Under the pieces are notes generated by a model. It searched no databases. It was not told the DNA's origin and worked only from the letters and a program-made list of their open reading frames with translations. Shown here in pieces: positions 12,501-24,100 of a stretch of 64,000 nt of DNA. The stretch is from the NCBI RefSeq assembly GCF_000003815.2, contig NC_049990.1:15315053-15379052 (forward strand), written 5' to 3'. This DNA comes from Branchiostoma floridae. Lineage: Eukaryota; Chordata; Leptocardii; Amphioxiformes; Branchiostomatidae. Positions within the stretch are counted from its first letter, which is position 1, and the number at the start of each line of letters is the position of its first letter. Made by a program: the position numbers and the translations under genes.

Positions 12501-14829
12501 TCCTCATTTGTGAAGTGGTCACGCCACTCAGCCATACGGCGCCACTATGTAGGAAAATTTTCCCTTTAACATGGGCTTGGAGGTATCACAAGAAACTATA
12601 TCCGTGTGTGAAAGAACGTGCAAACAATGTACGTCAAACGTGGTGGAAGACGAAACAAGGCCGACAAATTCAACCCAAACTTCCTCACATTCACCGACGA
12701 AAAGAAAACAGTTCTCCTTCTAACATCACAAAACCCACACATAATAGAAAATGCGGGATCTTTCGTCTTCCACTGTCTTCGAAAAAGGAGCCTAGCTTTA
12801 GACTAGAAAAGACACTTGCGATATCGTTTTCTCACTGTTTGAACCTCATATGTTACCAGCAATTAGCCAACGGGCAAGAATTTACAAATAAACTTGACGT
12901 TGACTCACGTGCTGTGTGGACCGCCGTATGACATCAGTCAGCATGGCGACGGATGCTGAGAAGGACAGAAGCTGCAGCAGCCGGACGGTGTTGGCGAACA
13001 CCGAGCCCGCCAGCAAGTACCACAACACCTCGTCCACCAGCGACACCTGGCGGAAGCTCAGGAACTGCCCTGATATGGAGAGAACGACTATATTTAAAGC
13101 TAAGGGCACAACCTGTCGGACGTGCAATTTGTCCGTCCGTTCCTTTGGGAGGCCACATGCACGTGGGCCACGTATTTCTGAAAACGTGGGGAGCGACTGG
13201 CAAGAGCAGGGAGGGAGTACGTCAACACGGCAACATAAAGTTTTGCCTGCGCGTAAAGCTAAGGGCACAACCCGCCGTACGTGCAAATACGTATACGTGC
13301 TGTCTACGTGCCAAAACGTGGGCAATCTTTTGGGATCCGTAAGTGGTAAGTACCGCCTCCGCACGCCTCCGCCTCCGTAGGGAATCCGACGGATTTTGGA
13401 GCACGCAGACACGCCGTAGAACTTTACGTGCAGGCAAAACTACTGTGTGTGCCATCGGGCTGCGGAATCGCCCCCTGTACGTGCCAGTATGGGCGACGCG
13501 CCTGCCCTGTGCATCCTAAACGTTTTCAGAAATACTTGGCGGACGTGGCCTCCCAAAAAAACGTACGGACAAATTGCAAATACGGCGGGCTGTGCCCTTA
13601 GCTTAACGTGATACTCTAGATGTATTGACATTCAAGGTGGTCATATTTTGCGTTGTTTTCGCGGTGTTTGAAATTCGCGGAATATACAATTTTGTAGTAC
13701 AGTAGAATTTCAAACAAACATGTTCGTGTCATGATTTCACGGTAATAGATTTAATAAAATTTAACCGCGAAGTATATACGTAACCTATATCCGTTTTTTT
13801 TTCTTAAAGCGGGGTACATCTGAGGATATCAAGTTGTTTTCAAACTGTAATATTTTGGAATTTCAAACATCCGTGCATCTAATTAATACATTTTTAAACA
13901 ACGGATATAGGTTACCCCGTGAACTAACCGTTCAGTCGAACAAAGTCGAGATTCCAAATGAATTAGTAGTAGATTTGACTACTTTTGAGCTTTTCACATA
14001 AGGCCGTCGACGTCACCTGTGAATTACGTTAGGTATCTCTGAAGGCGTCATAAAAACGTCAACTCACCTGTTACGTTTGCGTGCATCGCCGTCAACGCGT
14101 CTCTAGCCAAGTGGTACCGCCAACAAAACACACCAACCGCCGCCGATGAACACATCCAAGCGAAAACCTCCCAAGCGTTCCAAACATCCCGAAAGCACTT
14201 CTTACCCATCTGATGAATTCGAACTGCTATCGTTAAGCTCTCCACCAATAGGAGGAAAGCATAAAACAAATTCACACTCAAGGTCACATAACTCCATATC
14301 CCCTCAAGTTCGTGCGCGTGATGCAAGCGAAAAGGATGAAGGGAAATCCAGTGAATAGCCAAACCCACGTGACTGTATTCCACCAATAAGGTTGCTGCGA
14401 GAAAGAGATTGACGTTTGCGTTGTAGACGGTGAACTCGACCATGACTGCGCGTGTGTAACTGTCCAACCAGTCATGACGCTGAAGATAGCTCACGATTCG
14501 TTCACCCTCTTCTTTTGCTGTCCCTAAGTTCACAACATATCCTCCGTCCCAGTATACAGCCAAATGGCCGTACAACGGTGGGTCAAAGAACTTGTTTTGG
14601 GTAGAATACCGCCAGTACGTGCTCTTGGTTGAGGTATTTGATGATGTATAATTGCTCCAGTTCTCGCCGTAGTTTCCTTGGTCTTCGTTTGAAGTGGAAT
14701 ATTCCACGTTACATTCGTCCACAATGGCTGCCATGGTGTCAGGAGTCCTGCACTGCCCTGGGAACGAGATGCACATAAGCCGTCATAGTAAAAGTTTCAT
14801 GATAATCATGAGTTCTTTTCTGTATTGTA

Positions 14830-14928
<99 letters not shown>

Positions 14929-16089
14929 CACGTGCATTCTGTCTTTAGTGCTACTTCGCCTTATGTGCGGGGTGGGTAACGTAACGTTATACCAAAACTT
15001 CAATGTTTTAAAGTATACGGGGAACCGTTGTTATATTAAACTGCAATATTTCGAATATCGCAATTTAAAATCACCGTCCGTTGACTTGATATCCCTAAAT
15101 ACCCTGTTTTGAATAAAGAAAAACAGTTACACCACGGATAAAGGTGAACTAACGTTATATTTGATGCTTCAAAATATAAACATTCCCACCTGGCACCACC
15201 CTGAGTTGCTTGAGTCTGACCGGTCCTATCCGGAACAGACCGGGATTGGTTGTGCACCTGTTGATGACGTCATCCTGCTCTATCGCTCTCCCATTGTACC
15301 AAGTCGTGAAGAAGAGCCTAGACAACAGGCTGTGGTCACACCACCTCCAGAAGTCATCTCGGGTGGACGTCTGCTGGCGACAGAGAAAGACAAAGTCAGA
15401 GACGATTTGTATAAATCCACCTCAAGCAATGCTCTAGCCTCTACCAAGCTCCCCAGGTCCCTGGAAAAATAGTACAAATTGGCCAAATAGACTGAAAACA
15501 CACCAGAGGAGTTGGTTGGCCGAGCTCGAGGAGTACAGATTGTTACCTTAAGTCAACCGACTCCTCTGGTGTGTTTTCTGTCTGTTTGGCCAATTTCTAC
15601 CATTTTTCTAGTGACCTGGGTAGCCTGGTAGAGGCTAGCACAGCTCCCCATTTCAGCCCTTTTCAGTTTATCAACAAAGTTGACAGTACGTACTTTCTCT
15701 TTTGTTCCAGTCACCGAGGAGTCTGTCATAATTATAATTCTACTGTACAGGCTTAACGTTAACAAGGCAATTGGACTGGATACTACTGACTTTTGAAAGT
15801 AGGTGCGCATATTCCCCTTACGGAAATAAGAACAAGAGCTATCTCCAGACCGAAGTGTAACGTTACAACACAAGGAAAATATCTTAGACTATACCTTGTT
15901 GAATCCTGATATTATATCCTGCGTTGCTCTCATTAGATAGTAATGATTCTCGCCCCTCTCGTTGTTGCAGATGAAGATGGCGGCTGCAAGGATCAGTATT
16001 TGGACCGCACGTTCGAACAGTAGCGTCTTGAACGCGAATCGCCTTGGTAGCAACATCTTAGGCAACTTTGTCTCCGATAAGATACACAT
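9176..16089 (-). CDS. Polycystin-2-like cation channel, complete, 8 exons, 615 residues
   Basis: Coding exons: 16089-15895, 15373-15190, 14757-14068, 13069-12909, 11590-11430, 10949-10841, 10203-10083 and 9402-9176. All are GT-AG with consistent phases and end in TGA. A short cytoplasmic N terminus is followed by TM1 (about 27-43) and a large extracellular polycystin domain (about 44-250). That domain contains DDFWRWCDHSLL, the GQCRTPDTMAAIVDEC segment, NxS/T sites and TRAVMVEFTVYNANVNLF. TM2-TM6 follow (exons 3-6); the pore is GMLLGSIAFNDI and the S6-like helix is IFGFVVCLLFVLMNLFVGIL followed by NDT. The last exon encodes a Leu-rich heptad helix (about 551-570) and an acidic Tyr-rich end. 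The length fits PKD2/PKD2L rather than giant PKD1 proteins, which also have extracellular PKD/GPS regions absent here. Acceptor-like TTTTCCCAG just upstream of 16089 leaves a small chance of further 5' exons. The family forms Ca2+-permeable channels in cilia and endomembranes. Confidence 0.88.
9473..9556. repeat. (TCTG)n microsatellite
   Basis: About 17 near-perfect tetranucleotide units in the last intron of the polycystin gene. Several apparent ORFs here (CLSVCLSV in one frame, TDRQTDRQ in another) are artefacts of it. Confidence 0.95.
11048..11330 (+). repeat. Member of the GATTATATGGATGACATCC repeat family
   Basis: Begins AGGCCACGTTGATTTGATTA and then tracks the copies at 20268 and 48532 (TTTGTTCTTTCATATCTTCT, CATTTTGTAGCTCCTTTGTA). 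It lies in a polycystin intron. The second terminus is not recognisable, so this copy is truncated. Confidence 0.55.
11745..12186 (-). repeat. tRNA-derived SINE with a tandemly duplicated tail module
   Basis: On the minus strand, TGGCTGAGTGGCTAGGCTAG (A-box region) and GGTCACGGACACGATTCC (B-box region) near 12130-12186 form a tRNA-like head. They are followed by two direct copies of a roughly 120-base module (CTTTCGGAAAG... CACCCAGGTGTA... GGGCACCTTACTTTGG). The end is CAACCCACTGTACCTA near 11760, as in the copy at 505-790. Confidence 0.65.
12185..12535 (-). pseudogene. C-terminal fragment of a LINE reverse transcriptase ORF
   Basis: The 116-residue open frame contains RRLRFVGHVWRLSD, PKGNHPRGRPKTTLRR and MAVAAQDRNFWRKY. 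This is the characteristic C-terminal region after the reverse transcriptase domain of RTE/CR1-like non-LTR retrotransposons. The catalytic domain is absent, so the copy is 5' truncated. It sits in a polycystin intron and abuts the SINE head at 12186. Confidence 0.75.
13097..13605. mobile_element. MITE, family B (AAGCTAAGGGCACAACC termini)
   Basis: Left end AAGCTAAGGGCACAACCTGT, right end complementary (GGCGGGCTGTGCCCTTAGCTT region). Internal GCACGTACG-type motifs are mirrored, and a second internal terminus copy lies at about 13253. A shorter copy lies at 34571-34892. The element starts 27 bases from the 13069 exon boundary of the polycystin gene. Confidence 0.7.
13781..13926. mobile_element. 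MITE, family A, second copy
   Basis: TAACCTATATCCG at the left mirrors CGGATATAGGTTACCCC at the right; internal GGATATCAAGTTG is as in the copy at 2253. The outer left terminus is lost. Polycystin intron. Confidence 0.65.
14832..14925. repeat. (TC)n microsatellite
   Basis: About 47 uninterrupted TC units, 75 bases outside the acceptor of the 14757 exon of the polycystin gene. Confidence 0.95.
15022..15154. mobile_element. MITE, family A, third copy (degenerate left end)
   Basis: Contains CCGTTGACTTGATATCCCTA and ends in CGGATAAAGGTGAACTAACG. It lies 35 bases from the donor of the 15190 exon. Confidence 0.55.
15434..15638. mobile_element. MITE, family C (CTAGCCTCTACCA termini)
   Basis: Near-perfect inverted halves: CTAGCCTCTACCAAGC and GCCTGGTAGAGGCTAG at the ends, AACACACCAGAGGAGTTGG and its complement inside. 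The related full copy is at 35707-35929; half copies begin near 38380 and 40680. Polycystin intron. Confidence 0.75.
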
Positions 16090-17068
16090 ACATACGTCGA
16101 CTCTACTGGGAAAACACTATATTCTTAACTTCACTGACTGTCTAGCTAACTGTCATGAAAACGACGGTTATGAACTGAGGAAATGGCTGAGGTGTCAGCC
16201 ACAAAGATAGATATTATTTTGGAAAAAAAAAAGACTGTTTGTGGCAGACACTACACGCTGTAGACTAGAACCGACAGTTTGTATTTGTCTTTTGGTATCA
16301 ATGATGATAGTGTCAAAGCCGACGTCATTGGTTATTTGCAGACGAGACATAGGCAGATAGAATGATAACGTTGTTTCACAGAGATTTTCGAGCTGGTATG
16401 ATTATGGATAAAACGTTCGAAATATGGCCTCGTATGTGTGCGTTTGTATCTGTGTGCGTGCTTATGACTTAGTATTTGTGTGTGTGTGTGTGCTGTGTGG
16501 TTGTATGTATGTATGTAACTTATGTATGCATGTATGTGTTCATGTGTGCATGTGACAATAATCATGCGTGTATGCGTGCGTTTGTGTGTCAGTATTGGTG
16601 TGTGTATTCTAAATGCTCTTCATCCTCTCACTGTTACAAATGACGATTTCAAAGACACAATCAAAAGCTGCACAAGAACTATTAATCATTTGTATTTCTA
16701 CTTCTTTTCAGCTTAATTAAAGACAAAAGCACCATATAAAATATCCTACACAAGTATTAAAATAAAAACAAAACGTTAAACAGCATTGGTCCTGCCTTCC
16801 AGCCTTGATGTCAGCATGGTTACCATGACGACTATTCAGCGCTGACATTTTCTCTTCAGAAGATAGCATCGATACGCAAAGGTCACAAATCGGATAGCTA
16901 TCTCAGTTTGAACCATACAATATTGCATAACTGACCAAATAGTCACGCAATTGCGTGTCTTGCCGTTACCCTGTTTAAAAAGACCAAATATACGTATTTT
17001 GGTGAATCGTCTCAGTCGTTCTCCAATAATTACGGTTCTTCAAGGGAATCAAAATGGCAAGGTTATAA

Positions 17069-17290
17069 ACTCGTTCGCCCTTCCAAGCACGCATGCGCAG
17101 CGACAGGAATTGTGGGTGATATGTCAAAGGTGAAGGCCTCTGAGACATGAACTAATCACGTCTGGACATTGTTATGCAAATCGATACGTAAGATGGCCGA
17201 GACAACAACTGTTTACAAGTCAGGGCCTTCACTTTTGCATACTACCCACAATTCCTGTATCTGCGCATGAGTACTCGCCATTGTGAACGA
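17069..17290. mobile_element. MITE, family D (CATGCGCAG...ATTGTGGGT termini)
   Basis: GCGCAGCGACAGGAATTGTG at the left is mirrored by CACAATTCCTGTATCTGCGC at the right, and GTGAAGGCC motifs are mirrored inside. Related elements lie in intron 3 of both secreted paralogues (about 57640-57960 and 61740-61915). Confidence 0.65.
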
Positions 17291-17349
17291 GCGTATAAAC
17301 GTTAAACCTTTGGCTTACAACAAATAGTACATGTTTTGTCTGTAATATA

Positions 17350-17928
17350 CGAGGGGCATTCAATAAGTAATGCCCCTGACCCATTTCCCATAGCAGGATA
17401 TTAATGAAACTTGGCACAGTTATTAGTCTTTCTCTTCATAGGAAACACCCAGAGTTTTGCATTTCTCCCATCATTTGATGTAGCTCTGGACACCGTTCTT
17501 GTAGGACATCCCAGGTTGGTCCTCCGACAGATGCCTCATCAATGGCAGAAGAGGGACGACCAGGTCTGGGAGCTGTTTCCACAGACTTCCGACCTTGTTT
17601 GAATTCAGGATGCCAGCGTTTTACAAGGTCATATGATGGGGCATCATCACCATAAGTTTTTTTCATTTCATCAAAAGTCCCCTTTGGTGTGCGTCCTTTC
17701 AAATACAAAAACCGGATCACTGCGCGACACTCAACATGCTCCATTTCACACCTGGTCCATTTCACACCTGACTCAGTTCAAACACCAGTAAATCAGTAAC
17801 CACAGTTAGTTCAGAGCTGTTTTTTGCAACATAACCCATAGACATATGACTCATTACACATGCAAAAATTTCATTTAGATCAGACAACTGGAAGTGGGTC
17901 AGGGGCATTACTTATTGAATGCCCCTCG
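17350..17928 (-). mobile_element. Internally deleted mariner-like element
   Basis: Flanked by TA on both sides (17348-17349, 17929-17930). The inverted terminal repeats are about 34 bases, starting CGAGGGGCATTCAATAAGTA. The minus-strand ORF (17765-17436) has the mariner N-terminal helix-turn-helix signature: FLYLKGRTPKGTFDEM, YGDDAPSYDLVKRW and KSVETAPRPGRPS. The DDE catalytic region is missing, so the copy is nonautonomous. It lies between the polycystin and carboxypeptidase genes. Confidence 0.85.
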
Positions 17929-18115
17929 TACATATATTTCGACCCATATTGGTAACGGGTTCAACATTTCAGTTCTACAACATGAAACGGAATTTTCTAT
18001 GTGATTCCCACTGTATCTTATATAGATATGAAACTCGTTTTGGGTTTTAAAAAAGTTAACTACAAAACAAATAGCACCATTGTAAATGTTGTGATATGTT
18101 GCAGCACCGATATCG

Positions 18116-21100
18116 TTATCTGTATCTCCTCTCCTCGGAGGTAGTTTTGGCGTCGGTGGCCTCGTCCTCAGGCCTCGTAGGCTCGTCCTCAGGCGTCATG
18201 GTGGTTCTGAGTTTAAACCACCATTGCCAGAAACCCCTCTCGCCTCCCCATGGCTTTGACCGAGTTTCGCTTTCCTGAGAAGAGGCCAGAGGTGTTTCTA
18301 GATTGCTTTCGCCATCGTCAAATGTATCTTTACCAATAGCACCTATTTTAGTTGGCAATGGGTTGGATGTAGATGTCATTAGTTCTGTAGATGTTTCTAC
18401 TACGTTTCCTTCATCAGGTTTAAAAGAGATTCTAACATTCGGTGGCTGTTCTTGTTGTGGATCCGGAAGTGACGTAGGTACGACAGAAAGACCTTCCGGT
18501 GACCAGGAATCAGTCTCGACCCAGGCTTCCTTCTCTCTGTGAGTAGTCGCATCACCATGGCGACGGTTGCCAGGGGAAACTTGGTCACGTTGTCCCATTG
18601 CTATGGTATCGGTGCCAACGTCGGTAGGGTTTCCTTGTGACGCATCTCTCCCTCGGTAGATTCGCTCCAACCTACCGGTGTCACAGTTACGACGGACGTA
18701 CGCGTCTCCCTCTCTGAACCAATGTGGGACGCACTTCGCTGACTTTGCCGGCTTCGGTTTTCTTCCGACAGGGGCCGCCGTTGCGTGGTCATCAAGCTTG
18801 GCTCCTCCCCTACTAGCTGGTGAGGCGGTTGATCTGCGAGGATCAGCATCCTCAGTACTTTCGGGTACACTCTGCTCGATGTTTTTCTTCTCCGAGTTCC
18901 TAGATTTGTCGTATTCTATCCTCTTCTTAGACCAGATGATAGGCGGTGGCCTCTTCCGTCTGACTTGATGCCGTTGACCTTCCTCCGCCTGTGCCACTGA
19001 CGTCACTTCCGTTTTACGTCTCTTGCCGCCGCGTTGCCTTTTACTCGAGAGGTCACTCTTCTGTAAGGACTTATTGCGCCACCATTGCCAGAAGTCCATT
19101 TCGTTCTTCCAAGGCTTCGTGGCAACTGTAGCCATTGTCGTCGTTGATGTTTCTGCCATTGCACTCTTCGAGACGGGTGCAGCACTTGTGAGCATCGTAC
19201 TTACTGAATGCACCATCGGGCTAGCAGTTAAAGAGTGTAATCTATCGCTTCTTATTGTCGGTTTGGTGAAAGTAAGAAGTTCGTTTGAAACAGTTGGAAT
19301 CTGGTTTACCATGGGTGGTGGCTTCTGGGTGAACGCAGCAGGACTTACAGTCGTTGTGGACATCTTTGCTGACGTTGGAGAATCATCTTCTACCAGAGGA
19401 ACTGGTTGTTGCTCTGCCTTCACTATTGTGGGACTAGAAGTTGTGGTTAGAGTATCTTCTACCTTAGACAAAGTGTTTGAGTCGACTGGTTCTATCCTTC
19501 TCATTATCTGCGTTGCTACCGGAGAGTAAATGGGAATAAATGGGCTCTTTACGGGCGTACTCGGCTCTGAAGCAATCATACTTGTAGTGGCATTTCTGGT
19601 AGATGCTGTAATACTACTAGTTGTTTGTTCCAGTGAGGTGTCCACAGTAGTTTTGCCCTCTCTGCTGTGTTCAACCTTGTATGCAGGTATTTGAGTGTCT
19701 TTTTTAACATCACCGTGTGGCTCAACTTCTGCAGTCTTGGGACTTGACACTGGTGTTGCTGTCGGGGGGTTGTTATCCGGGGAAAACAACAACAGCTCTC
19801 CGCTGAGGATGTTCGGTAGATCGGTAGGCTTCCAAACAGTTTCTGTAGTAGGGGGTGTGAATGTTAATGTGGGCTTTGCTGAAGTTATTTGAGTCTTGGG
19901 TTCAGGAACAGCGGGTAGTCCACGTGGTTGTTCCCGAGCGTCGTACGTATCTTCACTCCGGACGATGGCGCTTCCTATGAAGAGGTTGGAGGGTCGAAGC
20001 GCCCACTGGCGTATGGCTGCCGGACAGCGTGTACGTGGGTCCGGGCTCAGGACGAAGTTACAGCGGGGAGTCTGACGGAGGCGGTCCTGTGTGTGACATT
20101 GCCGTGAGGAGGAGAAACCGAGGCCCCGAGCTTGGACACTGTAGGAGCCGCGTGGAATGGTCGTCCAGAAGTACCCGTCAGAAGCTACGGGGAGATGTAA
20201 GTACAGTAGTTAGAGACAAGTGTAACAGAGCATATAGAACTAACCCCTTGGTTAGATCGAATCCCTTTGGCCATGCAGATTTGATTATATGGATGACATC
20301 CTCTGGGAACCAAAAAACCGGTGCGAGCGTGCGAATAAAAGAAAACGTTTGGCAAAAAAGTTGCAATCTTTATGAAATCCGAGTGGTCAGGAAGGTTGAA
20401 CATATGACCTAACACTTGAATATGGTATAAGGAACAATAGATTCTTTATTTTTGTTCTTTCACATTTTCTTCTTTTAATTTGACTTTGGGATTCTACGAC
20501 ATAAGTAGCCATTTTCGATATTTGTTTTCATTGTATGGCATATATTTTCTCATGCATTTTGTAGCCGCTTTGTATGATTTACAGTGTGGTTTAAAACGTC
20601 TTTTTTTAAACGGCCTAAAATTGATGGGTGCGCGGATGTTATCTTTATAATCAGACCAAAATCAGATAAAGCTACCACATTGCACATTCAGCACCAAGGA
20701 CAGTATTGAAATCTTTCGTACGCTGGAATCTGGTATGATATGCTTTACGTGCAACTTTATAGTTGGCACTTGTATAATCTCTAGTCCTACCTGTGCTGAC
20801 GACGTTAAGTACGCCCTTGATGAAGATAAGAGCGCCCTCTACCGGAGAACAGTCAGAGTTGAACACAAGGCCCCGTAGCAACTTCAGCTTCTTTCTTCGT
20901 CGCCTGTCCTTACGGTCCGACTTTTTGTCCTTCCCGGCCTTCGTCGGACTCTCCTTGACAATGGCACCGTTGTTGTTTGCTGGGGAGATTACAATCACAT
21001 TCATGCCGTTATTCTTTCTGTCAATAGTGTCTCTTGTGATCGGTTGAATTGTCGTCGGCGAGGTCGTCACGTGCTGGTATTTGAGAGTCGTTTGTGGTCC

Positions 21101-24100
21101 AGGAGAGGTGTAAGTTTCTACCTCTGATTGTCCAACAGAAGTTGGATTGATAAATGTTTTAGTGAAAGATTGAGGAATGGTATATTCAGACGCTTTTGTA
21201 GAATATGCAGACGAATTTCCCGTTACTCTGAACATGTTTGATTGGGTGGTGGTTGTTGACGCAGTTTTCAAACCATCGGTTGGTGAAACATTGTCGATAG
21301 CACTACTGGAATCATGGGGAACTGTACTTTTCGTCATTCTACTTGCAGGAGTGAACGTATTTACTGGTTTGAGCGTTGGCGACGGCGTATCTGTTGATGT
21401 CCATCGGGCTTTGGTCGTCTCTTCGTCGTATTCTGGTCGTAGAGTTGTTACGTTGTTGTCGACACGCGTTGAACTGTAGTCTAGCACTCTACTGTCTACT
21501 GCATCAGTAACTAGGTTCAGTAGACTGTTCGGAGCTACAGTGCTGGTTTGTACTACTGTGTCGGGATAGCCTGACTGGTCGGCGACTGTGGTCGTATCAG
21601 TTGTAGTCAATCGGGCTTTGGTCGTTTCTTTGTCGTATTCCGGTCGTAACGTTGCGTTGTTGTCAGCACGTGTTGAAATGTAGTCCACTACTGTTTCAGG
21701 ACTACCTAACTGGTCGAAGACAGTCACTGTGGCATCGAATGAAGCACCACTAATGGTAGAATTGCTAGGAACTTTCGTGGTACTGTCAAAGATCCTACCT
21801 GTATGGTGAACAGTTTCGGAAGGGTTACCTTTGTCATCAGTGGTATTTTTTGCATGGTATTTTCTCGGGATGGTTGTCCATGGTGTTGTTGTTGGTAGAG
21901 TAGCAACGCCAGGCGTTGGAGAGGATCCAGATGTCACCGTTGTTGTAACTGAAGAGATATGATGAGATTTGGTACCACCTAAAGATGCCTCCGGCGTGTG
22001 TGTTCGTACAATAGGGCTAGCATCCAGCGTTGAGACTGAATATGCTTTGTTTGGTGATGTAACAGAGTAGTGAAATTTTGCAGCACTTTCTGTCGTAGAG
22101 AAAGCTGAAGAGGACGTCATGACGGACGTTGTTGGCGTCGTCCTTACGTCAACGTCTGGCGTTGACGTGTCGGTGTGTGTCCAACGTGAGCAGCGGACGG
22201 CGGGGTCCGGGCTGAGCACGAAGTCACAGCGGGGTACGTTACCGTCCACGGCACACTCCCGAGCGGTGGAGTACTCCCGGCCCATCGCCAGGACGGTGTA
22301 GCGGCCGGGAATCAGGAGCCGCCAGAAGTAACCGTCTGTGGCTAGAGAACAAATGAGATATGACTTAATAATGCTAGTAACACTAGTTCACCTTTATCCG
22401 TGGGGTTACCTATATCCGTTGTTTAAAAAACAGTGTATTTATCGATGGACGGCGATTTCAAACTGGAACATTTTGAAAAATATTGTGATTTGTAACCAAA
22501 GTCCGTCGACTTGATATCCGCAAATGAAAACGTAATGAAAACGGATATAGGTTACCCCGCGGTGAACTAACGTTATGTTATATAACAAGACGTTAACGTT
22601 TTAGTTACTTATTTCATCTGAAGTCTTACATAAGCTGTCCACATAGAATCAGTATATACAGATAGGTGTATACAGATACCTGTTTACACTTAAAGATACG
22701 TGTACAAACAAATGTATAAAGTATTGGAGGCTAATTACAAAAAGTAAAAGGTGAACCATAATGGATAGCACAATTATCACCAAGCACAGTAGGGGCATCT
22801 TCTCTGGATAGCTTTAAAGAACGCTTGCAGATAGATGTGCTAAAGTTAGGTGTGACAGGTTGTTCGGTGTAGAACCAGCTGCTGCCACGCCGCGTGCCTG
22901 CGAAGCTGGTGTGTTACGCCGAACGGCGGTTATACCGGCTATATAGATACAGATACAGATACAGATAAAAACACAATGAATAAAAACGATGACAATGCAT
23001 AACGTAAAACCAAGTGATACTGACTTTAGTTCGTTGTATTTTGCCAGAGCTGTAAAAATTATACTACTGATAACAATTTCTTTGATGTTAAATTTACCTG
23101 TAAAAACGCTGAGTGTGATCCCGACCACGTGGACAATGGCTCCCTCCACGGGCCGACAGTTGACGTCATACACGAACCCCCTGAGGAGGCGTCTGATTGG
23201 TGCGTCCGTGGGCGTGGCTGGGGGCGTGGTGTACTCTTTTTTATCGCTCTTCCCTAGTGAGGGTGAACCATAATATGATAATGTTGATTGCTTGCGTGAC
23301 TGGGCACGTTGGGCACTATGGATAGCACAATTAAAGAACAATCAAAATCATTACCTTTACCATTATTACATATGGTACGCATGCGACTTATACACCGTAC
23401 ACGTCATATTATGCAGCCCCCCCCCCCCCGTTACCCATAGTGCTCCGGGTCTCCCAGCATGCCATGGGATCCGTAAAAAGGTCTATTCGTGACCTATTCT
23501 CATGATGGATATCATCAATCCAACAGATGTACAGTAGGAGGTTGGATGTAGATCTTTATCTTGATGGTATTTGAGGCAAGGCAGACAGTGAATAGACTTT
23601 GGAATCAGATAAAATCGTCTAATTGCGACATCCAGCAGGCATTTCCGTAATAAAATACAGTAGACGTCACTTATTTCTATTACATTTTATTGGATTATTC
23701 GGGTAATTGCATATAATTACGAAATCCTGAACCATGTGCTATCCATTTTCTTATACAATCATTATAAAATAGAATGAATAAAGTAAAATACATGTATAGG
23801 ACATAACAGAATTGAACAACCCACCGTCTCAAACTTTTTTGGATGGGATAATGTCAACTTACGCCGAATAAAAATTGGGAATGATACACTGAAACTTACA
23901 AAATGAGGCCAAAATTTTTGAGTTTCGGAGAAACGACATTGCTTCATTCTTCAGTCTGTATTTTGCTGTCTGCAGTATAATTCTCGTTTGAAGAGAGTCA
24001 TGTGGAGTTGAAGTCGACGAGCTGGCTGTTGTAGCGAACCAGACTGGGGCAGCAATTCTGGCCATCACAGAGACATGGTTACGCGAGGACATACCGGACA

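Larger units (their letters stand above)
16090..18115. other. Spacer between polycystin start and carboxypeptidase stop
   Basis: No host exon found. It contains a TG-rich microsatellite region (16450-16600), a family D MITE and the mariner relic. It must hold the polycystin promoter and the carboxypeptidase 3' UTR. Confidence 0.5.

Noticed and set aside
12185-12535. Host gene encoding a 116-residue protein
   Set aside because: The sequence is the standard C-terminal part of LINE reverse transcriptases.
14806-15003. Arg-Glu or Ser-Leu dipeptide repeat ORFs
   Set aside because: Pure products of the (TC)n microsatellite.
18678-19529. Long plus-strand ORFs over the carboxypeptidase tail
   Set aside because: They lie opposite the long minus-strand exon and reflect its Thr/Ser-rich codon pattern.
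9176-20184. Single fused carboxypeptidase-polycystin gene
   Set aside because: The carboxypeptidase exon ends in TAA at 18116 and the polycystin exons give a complete PKD2-sized protein from 16089. No joining exon was seen between them.
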